Positions 54,735-62,783 of a stretch of DNA of 64,000 bases are shown here, in pieces. The notes under the pieces were generated by a model. That model saw only the letters and a program-made list of their open reading frames with translations, searched no databases and was not told the origin of the DNA. The stretch comes from UBA4417 sp964544545. GTDB lineage: Bacteria > Bacteroidota > Bacteroidia > Bacteroidales > UBA4417. The stretch lies in the NCBI GenBank assembly GCA_964544545.1, contig CAZJCG010000012.1:1-64000 (forward strand). The letters run 5' to 3'. Position numbers and translations under genes: made by a program. The first letter of the stretch is position 1; every line of letters starts with the position of its first letter.

Positions 54735-57158
54735 TCAGTTCAGATGAACAGGATGATCAACCTTTTCTTTTAGTAAGGCAAGGTCGATCACTTCGATCAT
54801 TTCATCAATGTAATGGAAATTCAGCCCTTTGATGTATTCCGCTTTAATGTCTTCGATATCTTTCCGGTTGTCGGACGAAAGGATGATATCCGTGACACGG
54901 GCACGTTTGGCAGCCAGTATCTTCTCCTTGATCCCGCCCACGGGGAGAACCCTGCCACGAAGGGTGATTTCACCGGTCATGGCAATGCGGTTCCTGACCC
55001 TGCGCTGGGTAAACGCACTGGCAAGAGCCGTGAACATGGTGATTCCGGCCGAAGGACCATCCTTTGGCGTGGCGCCTTCAGGCACATGAATATGGACATT
55101 CCACTTTTCAAATACCTGCACCGGGATATCGAGCATGCCTGCATGGGCTTTCAGGTATTCAAAGGCAATGGTTGCTGATTCCTTCATCACGTCTCCCAGA
55201 TTGCCGGTAATGGTCAGGTTGCCCTTCCCGGGACTCAGGCTTACTTCAACAAAGAGTATTTCACCTCCGACAGCCGTCCATGCCAGGCCGGTTACAACAC
55301 CTGCCACCTTGTTGCCAAGACTCTTTTCTTGCTGAAAAATGGCGTTTCCAAGGATCGTTTTAAGGTCGGCAGGGGAGAGGGAAGAGGATACTTTTTCGCC
55401 CATGGCGATATACCTGGCCCTGCTGCGGATCACTTTGGCTAGGGTCTTCTCGAGCAACCTGACGCCGGATTCCCGGGTATAATCTTCAATGATTTTCTGC
55501 AGAACCGGTTTGGAGAAAGAAATATCCTTTGAAGACATACCATGTTCCTTCAACTGTTTCGGGATCAGGTGCCTGCGGGCAATCTCTATCTTTTCTTCCA
55601 GCAGGTATCCGCTGAGATCGATCACCTCCATCCGGTCACGGAGAGCGGGATGAATGGTGTTGAGCGTGTTGGCTGTGGCAATGAACATGACTTTCGACAG
55701 GTCATATTCTATCTCCATGAAATTGTCATAAAACGCTACATTTTGCTCCGGGTCAAGCACTTCAAGAAGTGCTGCCGAAGGATCCCCGTTCACTGTCATA
55801 CCCGATACCTTGTCGATTTCGTCGAGTACAAAAACGGGATTTGAATACTTCGCCTTCCGGATGCTTTGGATGATACGTCCAGGCATGGCGCCGATATAGG
55901 TACGCCGGTGACCGCGGATCTCCGATTCATCATGAAGACCGCCCAACGACATCCGGATGTAACTGCGCCCTAATGCACGGGCTATCGACTTCCCGAGAGA
56001 AGTCTTACCGACACCCGGAGGGCCTACCAGGCAGAGGATTGGCGACTTCATATCACCTTTGAGCTTTAGAACTGCAAGGTACTCTATGATCCGCTCCTTG
56101 ATCTTCTCCATACCATAATGGTCCTCGTCAAGAACCTGCTGTGCATGTTTCAGGTCGAAATTGTCTTCTGTATAGGTCTCCCAAGGCAGGTCGACAATCA
56201 CCTCCAGGTAATTGAGCTGTATGGAGTATTCCATGGCAGCCGGATTCATGCGGGTTATCTTGTTGATCTCCTTTTCAAAAAGATCGGCAACCTGCCTGGG
56301 CCACTTTTTCTCTGATGCTTTATTCCTCAGTTCATTCAGCTGCTGTTCATGAGGATTGTTCCCCAGTTCTTCCTGGATAAGGCGAAGCTGCTGGTTCAGC
56401 AGGTAATCTCGCTGCTGCTTGTCCATGTCGACCTTAACCTTGTTCTGTATCTGATTCTTAAGCTCCAGCATCTGAAGTTCTTTCGTCAGAAGCGAAAGGA
56501 CGATATTGGCACGCTGCTCCAGGTCACGGATCGCCAGCAGGTTCTGTTTTTCCTTCAGTTCTACATTGAGGTTGGATGCCACAAAATTGACAAGGAATAC
56601 CGGGCTTTCAATGTTCTTGATGGCGAATGCAGCGTCGCTTGGCAGGTTTGGCGACTGATTGATGATCTGGATTGAAAAGTCCTTTATACTTGATATCAGC
56701 GCTTCGAAGGCCTTATCCTTGGGCGCAATACTGCCCGGCTGGTCAAAACCGATGATGGCAGCCTTAAAATACGGATCGGTCTGGATGAGATGCCCCAGTT
56801 CAAACCTCTTTTTCCCCTGAATGATAGCCGTGGTATTACCATCAGGCATCTGCAGGATCTTTATGATATAAGCAACAGTGCCGATCTTGTTCAGATCTTC
56901 AAATGCAGGGTCTTCAATATCAGCATCCTTCTGGGAAACAACCCCGATGATCCGTTCTCCTTTGTAATACTCTTTAATCAGGCGAATGGATTTGTCCCTG
57001 CCAACCGTAATGGGTATAACAACACCCGGGAACAGCACAGTGTTCCTGAGCGGTAAAATTGGCAGTTCGGCAGGAATTTCCTCTGCATTGATCTGTTCTT
57101 CGTCTTCCGCAGAAAGTAAAGGGATAAAGTCGGTTTCGTCTTCGAGTAAATTCGACAT
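54735..57158 (-). CDS. lon: ATP-dependent Lon protease
   Basis: 807 aa. LON substrate-binding N domain (LPILPLRNTVLFPGVVIP), long coiled-coil (YLLNQQLRLIQEELG), AAA+ module (Walker A GPPGVGKTS, Walker B VFVLDEIDK, IRGHRRTY) and protease domain with catalytic Ser703 in DGPSAG and the partner Lys in VGGIKEKILAA. Degrades damaged and regulatory proteins in the cytoplasm. The C-terminal region beyond the protease domain is short. Confidence 0.97.
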   Translation of the reverse strand: MSNLLEDETDFIPLLSAEDEEQINAEEIPAELPILPLRNTVLFPGVVIPITVGRDKSIRLIKEYYKGERIIGVVSQKDADIEDPAFEDLNKIGTVAYIIKILQMPDGNTTAIIQGKKRFELGHLIQTDPYFKAAIIGFDQPGSIAPKDKAFEALISSIKDFSIQIINQSPNLPSDAAFAIKNIESPVFLVNFVASNLNVELKEKQNLLAIRDLEQRANIVLSLLTKELQMLELKNQIQNKVKVDMDKQQRDYLLNQQLRLIQEELGNNPHEQQLNELRNKASEKKWPRQVADLFEKEINKITRMNPAAMEYSIQLNYLEVIVDLPWETYTEDNFDLKHAQQVLDEDHYGMEKIKERIIEYLAVLKLKGDMKSPILCLVGPPGVGKTSLGKSIARALGRSYIRMSLGGLHDESEIRGHRRTYIGAMPGRIIQSIRKAKYSNPVFVLDEIDKVSGMTVNGDPSAALLEVLDPEQNVAFYDNFMEIEYDLSKVMFIATANTLNTIHPALRDRMEVIDLSGYLLEEKIEIARRHLIPKQLKEHGMSSKDISFSKPVLQKIIEDYTRESGVRLLEKTLAKVIRSRARYIAMGEKVSSSLSPADLKTILGNAIFQQEKSLGNKVAGVVTGLAWTAVGGEILFVEVSLSPGKGNLTITGNLGDVMKESATIAFEYLKAHAGMLDIPVQVFEKWNVHIHVPEGATPKDGPSAGITMFTALASAFTQRRVRNRIAMTGEITLRGRVLPVGGIKEKILAAKRARVTDIILSSDNRKDIEDIKAEYIKGLNFHYIDEMIEVIDLALLKEKVDHPVHLN

Positions 57159-57314
57159 TGATAATGGAGAGGTTGGTGAATTTATAGAATATTGTCAAAA
57201 TGGCATACATTGCACCAGTCCGACATGCGCACTGCATTTTTCAATAATCATGCCATGGGAAAATGCGCGCCAAACCGTCGCTTACACAGTCAAAGGTAAG
57301 GATAAATAATAAAA

Positions 57315-57336
57315 AACCCCGGATTGGACCGGGGTT
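57315..57336 (-). terminator. Intrinsic terminator of rpmE
   Basis: On the minus strand AACCCCGG-loop-CCGGGGTT (57336-57315) runs straight into a T-run, 22 bp past the rpmE stop. Confidence 0.88.
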
Positions 57337-57357
57337 GATGTATCATGAAGAGCCTGA

Positions 57358-57630
57358 TTACTTGGCCTTGTTCTTCATCTGCAGATGCTTTTCAAACTTC
57401 TGGCGGAATTTATCAACGCGTCCGGCAGTGTCAACAAGCTTGATCTTACCCGTATAGAAAGGATGGGAGGTGTTGGAAATTTCCAGCTTTACAAGAGGAT
57501 ATTCCTTGCCGTCTTCCCAAACGATCGTTTCCTTGGTGGCAACAGTCGAACGGGTCATGAAAGCATGATCATTGGAGATATCTTTGAATACAACCAGCCG
57601 GTAATCCTTAGGATGAATGTCTTTTTTCAT
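57358..57630 (-). CDS. rpmE: 50S ribosomal protein L31, type B
   Basis: 90 aa. MKKDIHPKDYRLVVFKD, VKLEISNTSHPFYTGK and VDKFRQKFEKH are hallmarks of the L31 family. It lacks the CxxC zinc cysteines, so it is the longer zinc-independent type B form. Single gene with its own promoter and terminator. Confidence 0.96.
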   Translation of the reverse strand: MKKDIHPKDYRLVVFKDISNDHAFMTRSTVATKETIVWEDGKEYPLVKLEISNTSHPFYTGKIKLVDTAGRVDKFRQKFEKHLQMKNKAK

Positions 57631-57657
57631 ATACTATTCCGCTTAAATTCAGGGCTG

Positions 57658-57688
57658 CAAAATTACGCTTTTTTTCAATAGAAACAAA
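57658..57688 (-). promoter_or_regulatory. rpmE promoter
   Basis: TAATTTTG (-7, 57658-57665) and TTTG (-33, 57685-57688) are separated by exactly 19 bp on the minus strand, a textbook Bacteroidota promoter. The start codon at 57630 follows after about 20 nt of leader. Confidence 0.75.
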
Positions 57689-57757
57689 TGTGGATTAAAT
57701 TTTTATTTCCATTGATACTATATTGTATTCTTCAAGCCTGAAGAATCGCTTTGAATC

Positions 57758-58831
57758 TCATAATTCCATCAGGAATCTTAATGTGTCAACACCATCGGCA
57801 TAATCCCACAACTGCGGTTCCTGCGTGGTTCCCAGTGGCACAGCGCCCTCAATCGGCAAGCCTGAAGCAATACACTGTATCATTTCTTTGTCACGAAGAA
57901 GCTTTTGTTCCAGTGAGGCAACATCCTTAAAAAATTCATAATTAACTACCGCGATAGGCGAGGCGTACTGCTCATCCTCCACCATGATCATCATTCCATT
58001 ATCATAATAAGGAGTGAGGTTCATCTGCCGGATAGCCTTTTGGTACTGGTAGTTATTCATGTATTTGAAATGACCGAAAAGCTCTTCGTTGAAGGCCTTA
58101 CAGGCTTCAAGAACATTTCCCGGATCATATCCTGCAGGCATATAAACCTTTGAAATGCTCCTGCACCCCAGCCCGAAATAAAGGCAAATATCCCTGCCCA
58201 ATCCTTCCAGCTCCTGTGAACTTTCATTTCCTGAAAGCACTGCTGTCCCGTTCCGGTTGCGGCGAATGATATGTGGAACATGGGAAAAATAATACTCAAA
58301 ATAGCGGGATGTGTTGTTGCTGCCTGTGGCAATAACCGCATCATATCCTTCGATCCTGCCATCGGTAAAGCTTATAAGATCAGCAAACCCTGGTTCGATC
58401 GCACACAATATTTCCGAAATGGTTTTTAGCAGGATATTGTCGTTACTGCTTAATTTACCCAGGAAATGATTCCCGCTGATCAGCACCGTGACAAAATCAT
58501 GCATGCCAACCAGGGGGATATTTCCCGCCATTACAACAGCTATTTTCCCTGGACTGTTATTGCCCTGCTCCGGCGAATAAGGCTTCGTCCATTGCTTCAG
58601 CTTATTTTCCTGCAAGGCATCTGCCCATGAGGCAACCGCAGCCCGGATGTTTTGAGGTGTAAACCAGGTATTGACAGCAGAAGCACGCTCGCAGGATTGC
58701 TTCAGTAAATCCATCCACTGTCTGTTTTCTTCAGGTGGTGCTTCTGCCGTGTTGCGGACAAACAGGCCAAGGATTTCCCCCAGGCGGGCGAATGCTGAAA
58801 TCCTTGTCCCGATGTCAGGAAGAATGGCCAT
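57758..58831 (-). CDS. LuxC-type acyl-CoA reductase
   Basis: 357 aa. Family PF05893-type features: IAVVMAGNIPLVGMHDF, GKLSSNDNILLKTI, ATGSNNTSRYFEYYF, GLGCRSISKVYMP with the likely catalytic Cys, and QLWDYADGVDTLRF. LuxC proteins reduce acyl groups to aldehydes, but in non-luminous Bacteroidota the substrate is unknown. It sits near serC and serA as in other Bacteroidota genomes, though a ferredoxin gene often found there is missing here. Confidence 0.9.
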   Translation of the reverse strand: MAILPDIGTRISAFARLGEILGLFVRNTAEAPPEENRQWMDLLKQSCERASAVNTWFTPQNIRAAVASWADALQENKLKQWTKPYSPEQGNNSPGKIAVVMAGNIPLVGMHDFVTVLISGNHFLGKLSSNDNILLKTISEILCAIEPGFADLISFTDGRIEGYDAVIATGSNNTSRYFEYYFSHVPHIIRRNRNGTAVLSGNESSQELEGLGRDICLYFGLGCRSISKVYMPAGYDPGNVLEACKAFNEELFGHFKYMNNYQYQKAIRQMNLTPYYDNGMMIMVEDEQYASPIAVVNYEFFKDVASLEQKLLRDKEMIQCIASGLPIEGAVPLGTTQEPQLWDYADGVDTLRFLMEL

Positions 58832-58885
58832 ATCAGAAATGAATTGAAAACCGGGTTCAGGGAGCGAAATTACCGGATATTCCTA

Positions 58886-58893
58886 TACATTTG
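58886..58893 (+). promoter_or_regulatory. Putative -7 box for the secreted unknown gene
   Basis: TACATTTG followed by CCGG, identical over 12 bp to the box before the M1 gene, 30 bp upstream of the ATG at 58923. Confidence 0.55.
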
Positions 58894-58922
58894 CCGGCAA
58901 AGACGAAAAATCAAAAGGAATT

Positions 58923-59795
58923 ATGTGGCTCCGGATCGTAGTCCTTACTATGCTGGTTCAGGTTTGTTCTCTCCTCTCTTTTGCCCAGGCAGAGTCGTCA
59001 TTTGCAGCTGCCGGCGATTCGCTATTTGCGTTGAGTGATACCATCTGGAAATGCAGGACCGATAGCAGCCGCCTGGCGGCGAATACCATCTTTATCGACA
59101 GGTTTGAGAAAGTGTTGAAACAGCCGGGGGCCTTCAATTATCCTTTTGATACACTGAAGGGAATATCGAAACTTCGTTCGGAGGATGGCAGGTTCCGGAT
59201 CATCACCTGGAATATTCCATTGAATAACGGTACGTTCAGATATTTTGGCTTTGTCGAATTGCAGGGCGATACCCTTTTCCGGCTGCAAGAAACAGAAAAC
59301 GGCAGGGCCGGACTGATGAATGATGTCCTGCCGGCCCCGGACTGGTACGGAGCATTGTATTACAGCCTTATCGTTACCCGTTTTGAGAAGATATCCTATT
59401 ATACACTACTCGGCTGGGATGGAAATGATCCTTCATCCAACCGCAAGGTTGTGGATATGCTCTCTTTTGATGATAAGGGACTGCCTGTCTTTGGGGCACC
59501 GGTTTTCAAGACGAAAAACGGACTCAGGAACAGGGTAGTGATCGAATATGCCAAGAACGGAAATGCCATCCTGCGGTATGATCGGCAAACCCTCCTGGAG
59601 CAAAAAGGGAAGCGGATTAAAGAAAGAAAGGAATGGATGATTGTTACCGACCGGTTGGTCCCCATGAATCCGTCGCTTGAAGGAATGTGGAAATATTATG
59701 TTCCGGCAGGTGATACCTATGATGCCTATATATTCAGAGAAGGTTTCTGGATGTTCGTTGAGGATATCCGGGTGACAAATCCTCCTGTCCAATAA
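58923..59795 (+). CDS. Secreted protein of unknown function, 290 aa
   Basis: Signal peptide MWLRIVVLTMLVQVCSLLSFAQ. The mature part is a mixed alpha/beta domain with FRIITWNIPLNNGTFRYFG, WYGALYYSLI, YYTLLGWDGND and MVPMNPSLEGMWKYYVP-like stretches. No CTD, lipobox or membrane segment. A conserved Bacteroidota hypothetical as far as I recognise; periplasmic. Not obviously linked to serine synthesis despite position. Confidence 0.8.
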   Translation: MWLRIVVLTMLVQVCSLLSFAQAESSFAAAGDSLFALSDTIWKCRTDSSRLAANTIFIDRFEKVLKQPGAFNYPFDTLKGISKLRSEDGRFRIITWNIPLNNGTFRYFGFVELQGDTLFRLQETENGRAGLMNDVLPAPDWYGALYYSLIVTRFEKISYYTLLGWDGNDPSSNRKVVDMLSFDDKGLPVFGAPVFKTKNGLRNRVVIEYAKNGNAILRYDRQTLLEQKGKRIKERKEWMIVTDRLVPMNPSLEGMWKYYVPAGDTYDAYIFREGFWMFVEDIRVTNPPVQ

Positions 59796-59808
59796 CAGTC
59801 AACTTTTT

Positions 59809-59838
59809 TTTGCATATGACATTAGTTTTATAGCTTTG
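59809..59838 (+). promoter_or_regulatory. serC-serA promoter
   Basis: TTTG (59809-59812) and TAGCTTTG (59831-59838) spaced 18 bp match the Bacteroidota promoter. Predicted leader is about 95 nt, long enough for regulation, but no riboswitch fold was recognised. Confidence 0.6.
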
Positions 59839-59942
59839 TAATGTAAAAAAGGCCCGGGTTTGCAGGTAAAAGCATAGCCTTGTTCGGATCACTAATGTAT
59901 TAAATCATAATCTCTTACGGTTAATAACCAATATCTTATCTC

Positions 59943-61013
59943 ATGAAAAAGCACAATTTCAACGCCGGCCCCTGCATTTTGCCCAGGGTTGCCATTGAAA
60001 ATACAGCAAAAGCTGTACTTGAACTGAACGGAATCGGTATGTCGGTCATGGAGATCTCGCACCGTAGTAAAGATTTCCAGGCCATCATGGATGAGGCAGT
60101 TGCTTTGTTCAAGGAAATCCTTTCTATCCCGGAAGGCTACCATGTACTCTTTCTGGGAGGCGGAGCCAGCCTGCAATTCTGCATGGTTCCTTACAACTAC
60201 CTGAATAAAAAAGCCGCCTATCTCGAAACCGGCGTATGGGCTAAAAAAGCCATCAAAGAAGCCAAACTGTTCGGAGAAGTAGCTGTTGTCGGTTCATCGG
60301 CTGACAAGAACTTTACCTATATCCCGAAAGGCTGGGAAGTTCCGGCTGATGCCGATTATTTCCATATCACCACCAATAATACCATCTATGGTACGGAGAT
60401 CAGAGAAGATTTCAAATGCAATGTACCCCTGATCGCCGACATGTCGAGCGACATCCTGAGCCGTCCGGTTGATATTTCCAGGTATGCAATGATCTATGGC
60501 GGTGCCCAGAAAAATGCCGGGCCTGCCGGTGTTACCTTCGTTATAATCAGGGAAGATATGCTCGGGAAAGTAGAACGTGCTATTCCCACCATGCTCGATT
60601 ATCGCACACATATCAAGGAAGGTTCCATGTTCAATACTCCTCCGTGCATCAACATTTTCACCCTGAAAGAGACTTTGAAATGGGTGAAGGAGATGGGCGG
60701 AGTGAAGAAGATGGAGGAACTGGATAAAGCCAAGGCTTCATTGCTTTACAATGCTATTGATTCCAGCCGTATGTTCGTCGGTACTGCTGAAAAGGAAGCC
60801 CGTTCAATTATGAACATCTGCTTTGTGATGAAAGAAGAATATAAGGACAAGGAAGATGCATTCATGGAATTCGCCAAGGCACGTGGAATGGTCGGCATTA
60901 AAGGCCACCGTTCTGTCGGTGGATTCAGGGCTTCATGCTACAATGCCCTGCCGATTGAAAGCGTACAGGCTTTAGTCGATTGCATGCATGACTTCGAAAA
61001 GGAAAATGCCTGA
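59943..61013 (+). CDS. serC: 3-phosphoserine aminotransferase
   Basis: 356 aa, usual length. PLP enzyme converting 3-phosphohydroxypyruvate to phosphoserine, also used in PLP synthesis. NFNAGPCILP at the start, GGGASLQF, and the PLP-binding Lys190 in IYGGAQKNAGPAG are intact; the C-terminal RSVGGFRASCYNALP binds phosphate. 14 bp before serA. Confidence 0.96.
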   Translation: MKKHNFNAGPCILPRVAIENTAKAVLELNGIGMSVMEISHRSKDFQAIMDEAVALFKEILSIPEGYHVLFLGGGASLQFCMVPYNYLNKKAAYLETGVWAKKAIKEAKLFGEVAVVGSSADKNFTYIPKGWEVPADADYFHITTNNTIYGTEIREDFKCNVPLIADMSSDILSRPVDISRYAMIYGGAQKNAGPAGVTFVIIREDMLGKVERAIPTMLDYRTHIKEGSMFNTPPCINIFTLKETLKWVKEMGGVKKMEELDKAKASLLYNAIDSSRMFVGTAEKEARSIMNICFVMKEEYKDKEDAFMEFAKARGMVGIKGHRSVGGFRASCYNALPIESVQALVDCMHDFEKENA

Positions 61014-61027
61014 ATCTCAAAAAACAG

Positions 61028-61960
61028 ATGAACATGAAAAAAATTCTGGTTGCTACTGAAAAGCCGTTTGCCAAAGCTGCTGTCGAAAGCATCAGGCTGA
61101 TCATAGAGAAGGCCGGATACCAGATGGCCCTCCTGGAGAATTACACGCAGAAGGCTGAACTTATGGCCGCTGCGGCCGATGCCGATGCAATGATCATCCG
61201 CAGCGACATTGTCGATAATGATGTGCTCGATTCAGCCCCGAAACTGAAAATAGTCGTCAGGGCAGGAGCAGGCTACGATAATATTGACCTTGAATCAGCA
61301 ACCAAACATCAGGTTGTTGCAATGAATACCCCCGGCCAAAACTCAAATGCCGTTGCCGAACTGGCTATAGGGCTGATGCTTATGGCTGCCAGGAATAACC
61401 TCAATGGTACTTCGGGAACTGAACTCAAGGGCAAGAAACTCGGATTGCATGCCTTTGGCTATGTAGGCAAAGCCGTTGCCACCATTGCAAAAGGATTCGG
61501 CATGGACATCTATGCCTATGATCCCTTCGTTTCGAAGGAAGCAATGGCAGAAGAAGGCATAAAGTGGATCGGTGACGTAGCAGAACTCTATGCCACCTGC
61601 CAGTATGTTTCTCTTCACATGCCGGCCAATGCTCAGACCAAGAAGTCGATCAACTTTGAACTTCTTTCAAAAATGCCAAAGGGAGCCACGATTGTGAACA
61701 CTGCCCGGAAAGAGGTTATTGATGAAGACGGACTGGTTCAGATGTTCACCGAACGTCCTGATTTCAAGTATGTTTCGGACGTTGAGCCGGATAATAAGTC
61801 CCTGATCGCCGAGAAATTCTCAGGCAGATTCTTCTTCACACCGAAGAAAATGGGAGCCCAGACTTCCGAGGCCAATAACAATGCCGGCCTGGCTGCCGCA
61901 CGGCAAATCGTCGGATTTTTCAAGGAAGGTAATAAAACCTACCAGGTGAATAAATGGTAA
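61028..61960 (+). CDS. serA: 3-phosphoglycerate dehydrogenase, short type III with catalytic lysine
   Basis: 310 aa, lacking the ACT and ASB regulatory domains of long SerA. D-isomer 2-hydroxyacid dehydrogenase fold: LGLHAFGYVGKAVA nucleotide loop, catalytic Arg227 in NTARKE, Glu253 in VEPD. The usual catalytic His (TPHxG) is replaced by TPKKMG (Lys273/274), the type III K variant described for Entamoeba and Bacteroides. Start at ATG 61028 or 61034. First step of serine synthesis. Confidence 0.93.
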   Translation: MNMKKILVATEKPFAKAAVESIRLIIEKAGYQMALLENYTQKAELMAAAADADAMIIRSDIVDNDVLDSAPKLKIVVRAGAGYDNIDLESATKHQVVAMNTPGQNSNAVAELAIGLMLMAARNNLNGTSGTELKGKKLGLHAFGYVGKAVATIAKGFGMDIYAYDPFVSKEAMAEEGIKWIGDVAELYATCQYVSLHMPANAQTKKSINFELLSKMPKGATIVNTARKEVIDEDGLVQMFTERPDFKYVSDVEPDNKSLIAEKFSGRFFFTPKKMGAQTSEANNNAGLAAARQIVGFFKEGNKTYQVNKW

Positions 61961-62015
61961 TGGATAAGCCTATCTTGAATTAGTCTTACTGCTTGATATT
62001 CAATAGATTGAAACC

Positions 62016-62063
62016 AAAAGGGCCAGGCGAGTGGAAAAATTATTCCATTCGCCTGGCCCTTTT
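62016..62063. terminator. Intrinsic terminator after serA
   Basis: A 21-bp arm (62016-62036, AAAAGGGCCAGGCG...) pairs with 62043-62063, with one G-T wobble, and ends in a T-run. One of the strongest hairpins in the window. Confidence 0.92.
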
Positions 62064-62212
62064 TGAAAAAAAATGCAGAAATCGGACAATACTGGTCTAG
62101 TTCTGCTCAATTTTTATTTATATTAGCGAATTATTAGTTTAGGTGAGTTGTATATACAGATGACTCTATCTCAAAAAAATCCAAAAACCCAACAAACAAT
62201 AATTTAATTGAC

Positions 62213-62623
62213 ATGGAGACTGACCTCGACAAAAATGCTACTTTCTTTCGATTTGAAGACCTGAGGGTATATCATAAGGCGCTTGATTATATCGATTGGG
62301 TATATCAGAAAGCAAGTAAGTTCTCGGAAAACGGACATTCTTCCCTTTCAAAAAGGTACTATGATTCTGCCCAGGCTATTGCATTGCACATTGCAGAAGG
62401 TTCGGCACGGAACAAGAGCCAGTTTATCTATTACCTTAAAATGGCGAAGAGCTCTGTGAGGGAATGTGTTGTTCATACTTCGCTGGCCGAGAAACAAAAA
62501 CTGATCAGTAACACGGAGCAGGAAGAATCAAGACATCAACTGATGGAAATGACCAAAATGTTAGGTGCCCTGATAGGATCTCTCCAGCGCTCAGCAGGGA
62601 TAACCGACACGGATGACGATTGA
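62213..62623 (+). CDS. Four-helix-bundle protein (S23/IVP-like)
   Basis: 136 aa, all-helical. FRFEDLRVYHKALDYIDWVYQ, SLSKRYYDSAQAIALHIAEGSA and FIYYLKMAKSSVREC match the TIGR02436 family first found inside 23S rRNA intervening sequences. Here it is a stand-alone gene with no rRNA nearby. Function unknown; four-helix bundles of this kind often form pentamers and may bind nucleic acid. Confidence 0.9.
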   Translation: METDLDKNATFFRFEDLRVYHKALDYIDWVYQKASKFSENGHSSLSKRYYDSAQAIALHIAEGSARNKSQFIYYLKMAKSSVRECVVHTSLAEKQKLISNTEQEESRHQLMEMTKMLGALIGSLQRSAGITDTDDD

Positions 62624-62677
62624 ATGGTGTTGTTATCCTGAATGCTCACAATCGCCAGATCCCAGTTATTTTTATGC

Positions 62678-62705
62678 AAACCGGCACAAAACATTGTGCC
62701 GGTTT
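62678..62705. terminator. Intrinsic terminator
   Basis: AAACCGGCACA (62678-62688) pairs with TGTGCCGGTTT (62695-62705) around a 6-nt loop, followed by a T-run. Ends the four-helix-bundle gene. Confidence 0.88.
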
Positions 62706-62783
62706 TTGTTATTTTGCATGCGATAATTCAATCCTACTACTAACACAAGCACCGCCCTCCGGGCCGGTGAAAAAACTGAAACA

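Noticed and set aside
59839..59942. Riboswitch in the serC leader
   Set aside because: The leader is long but no conserved aptamer pattern or terminator/antiterminator pair was recognised.
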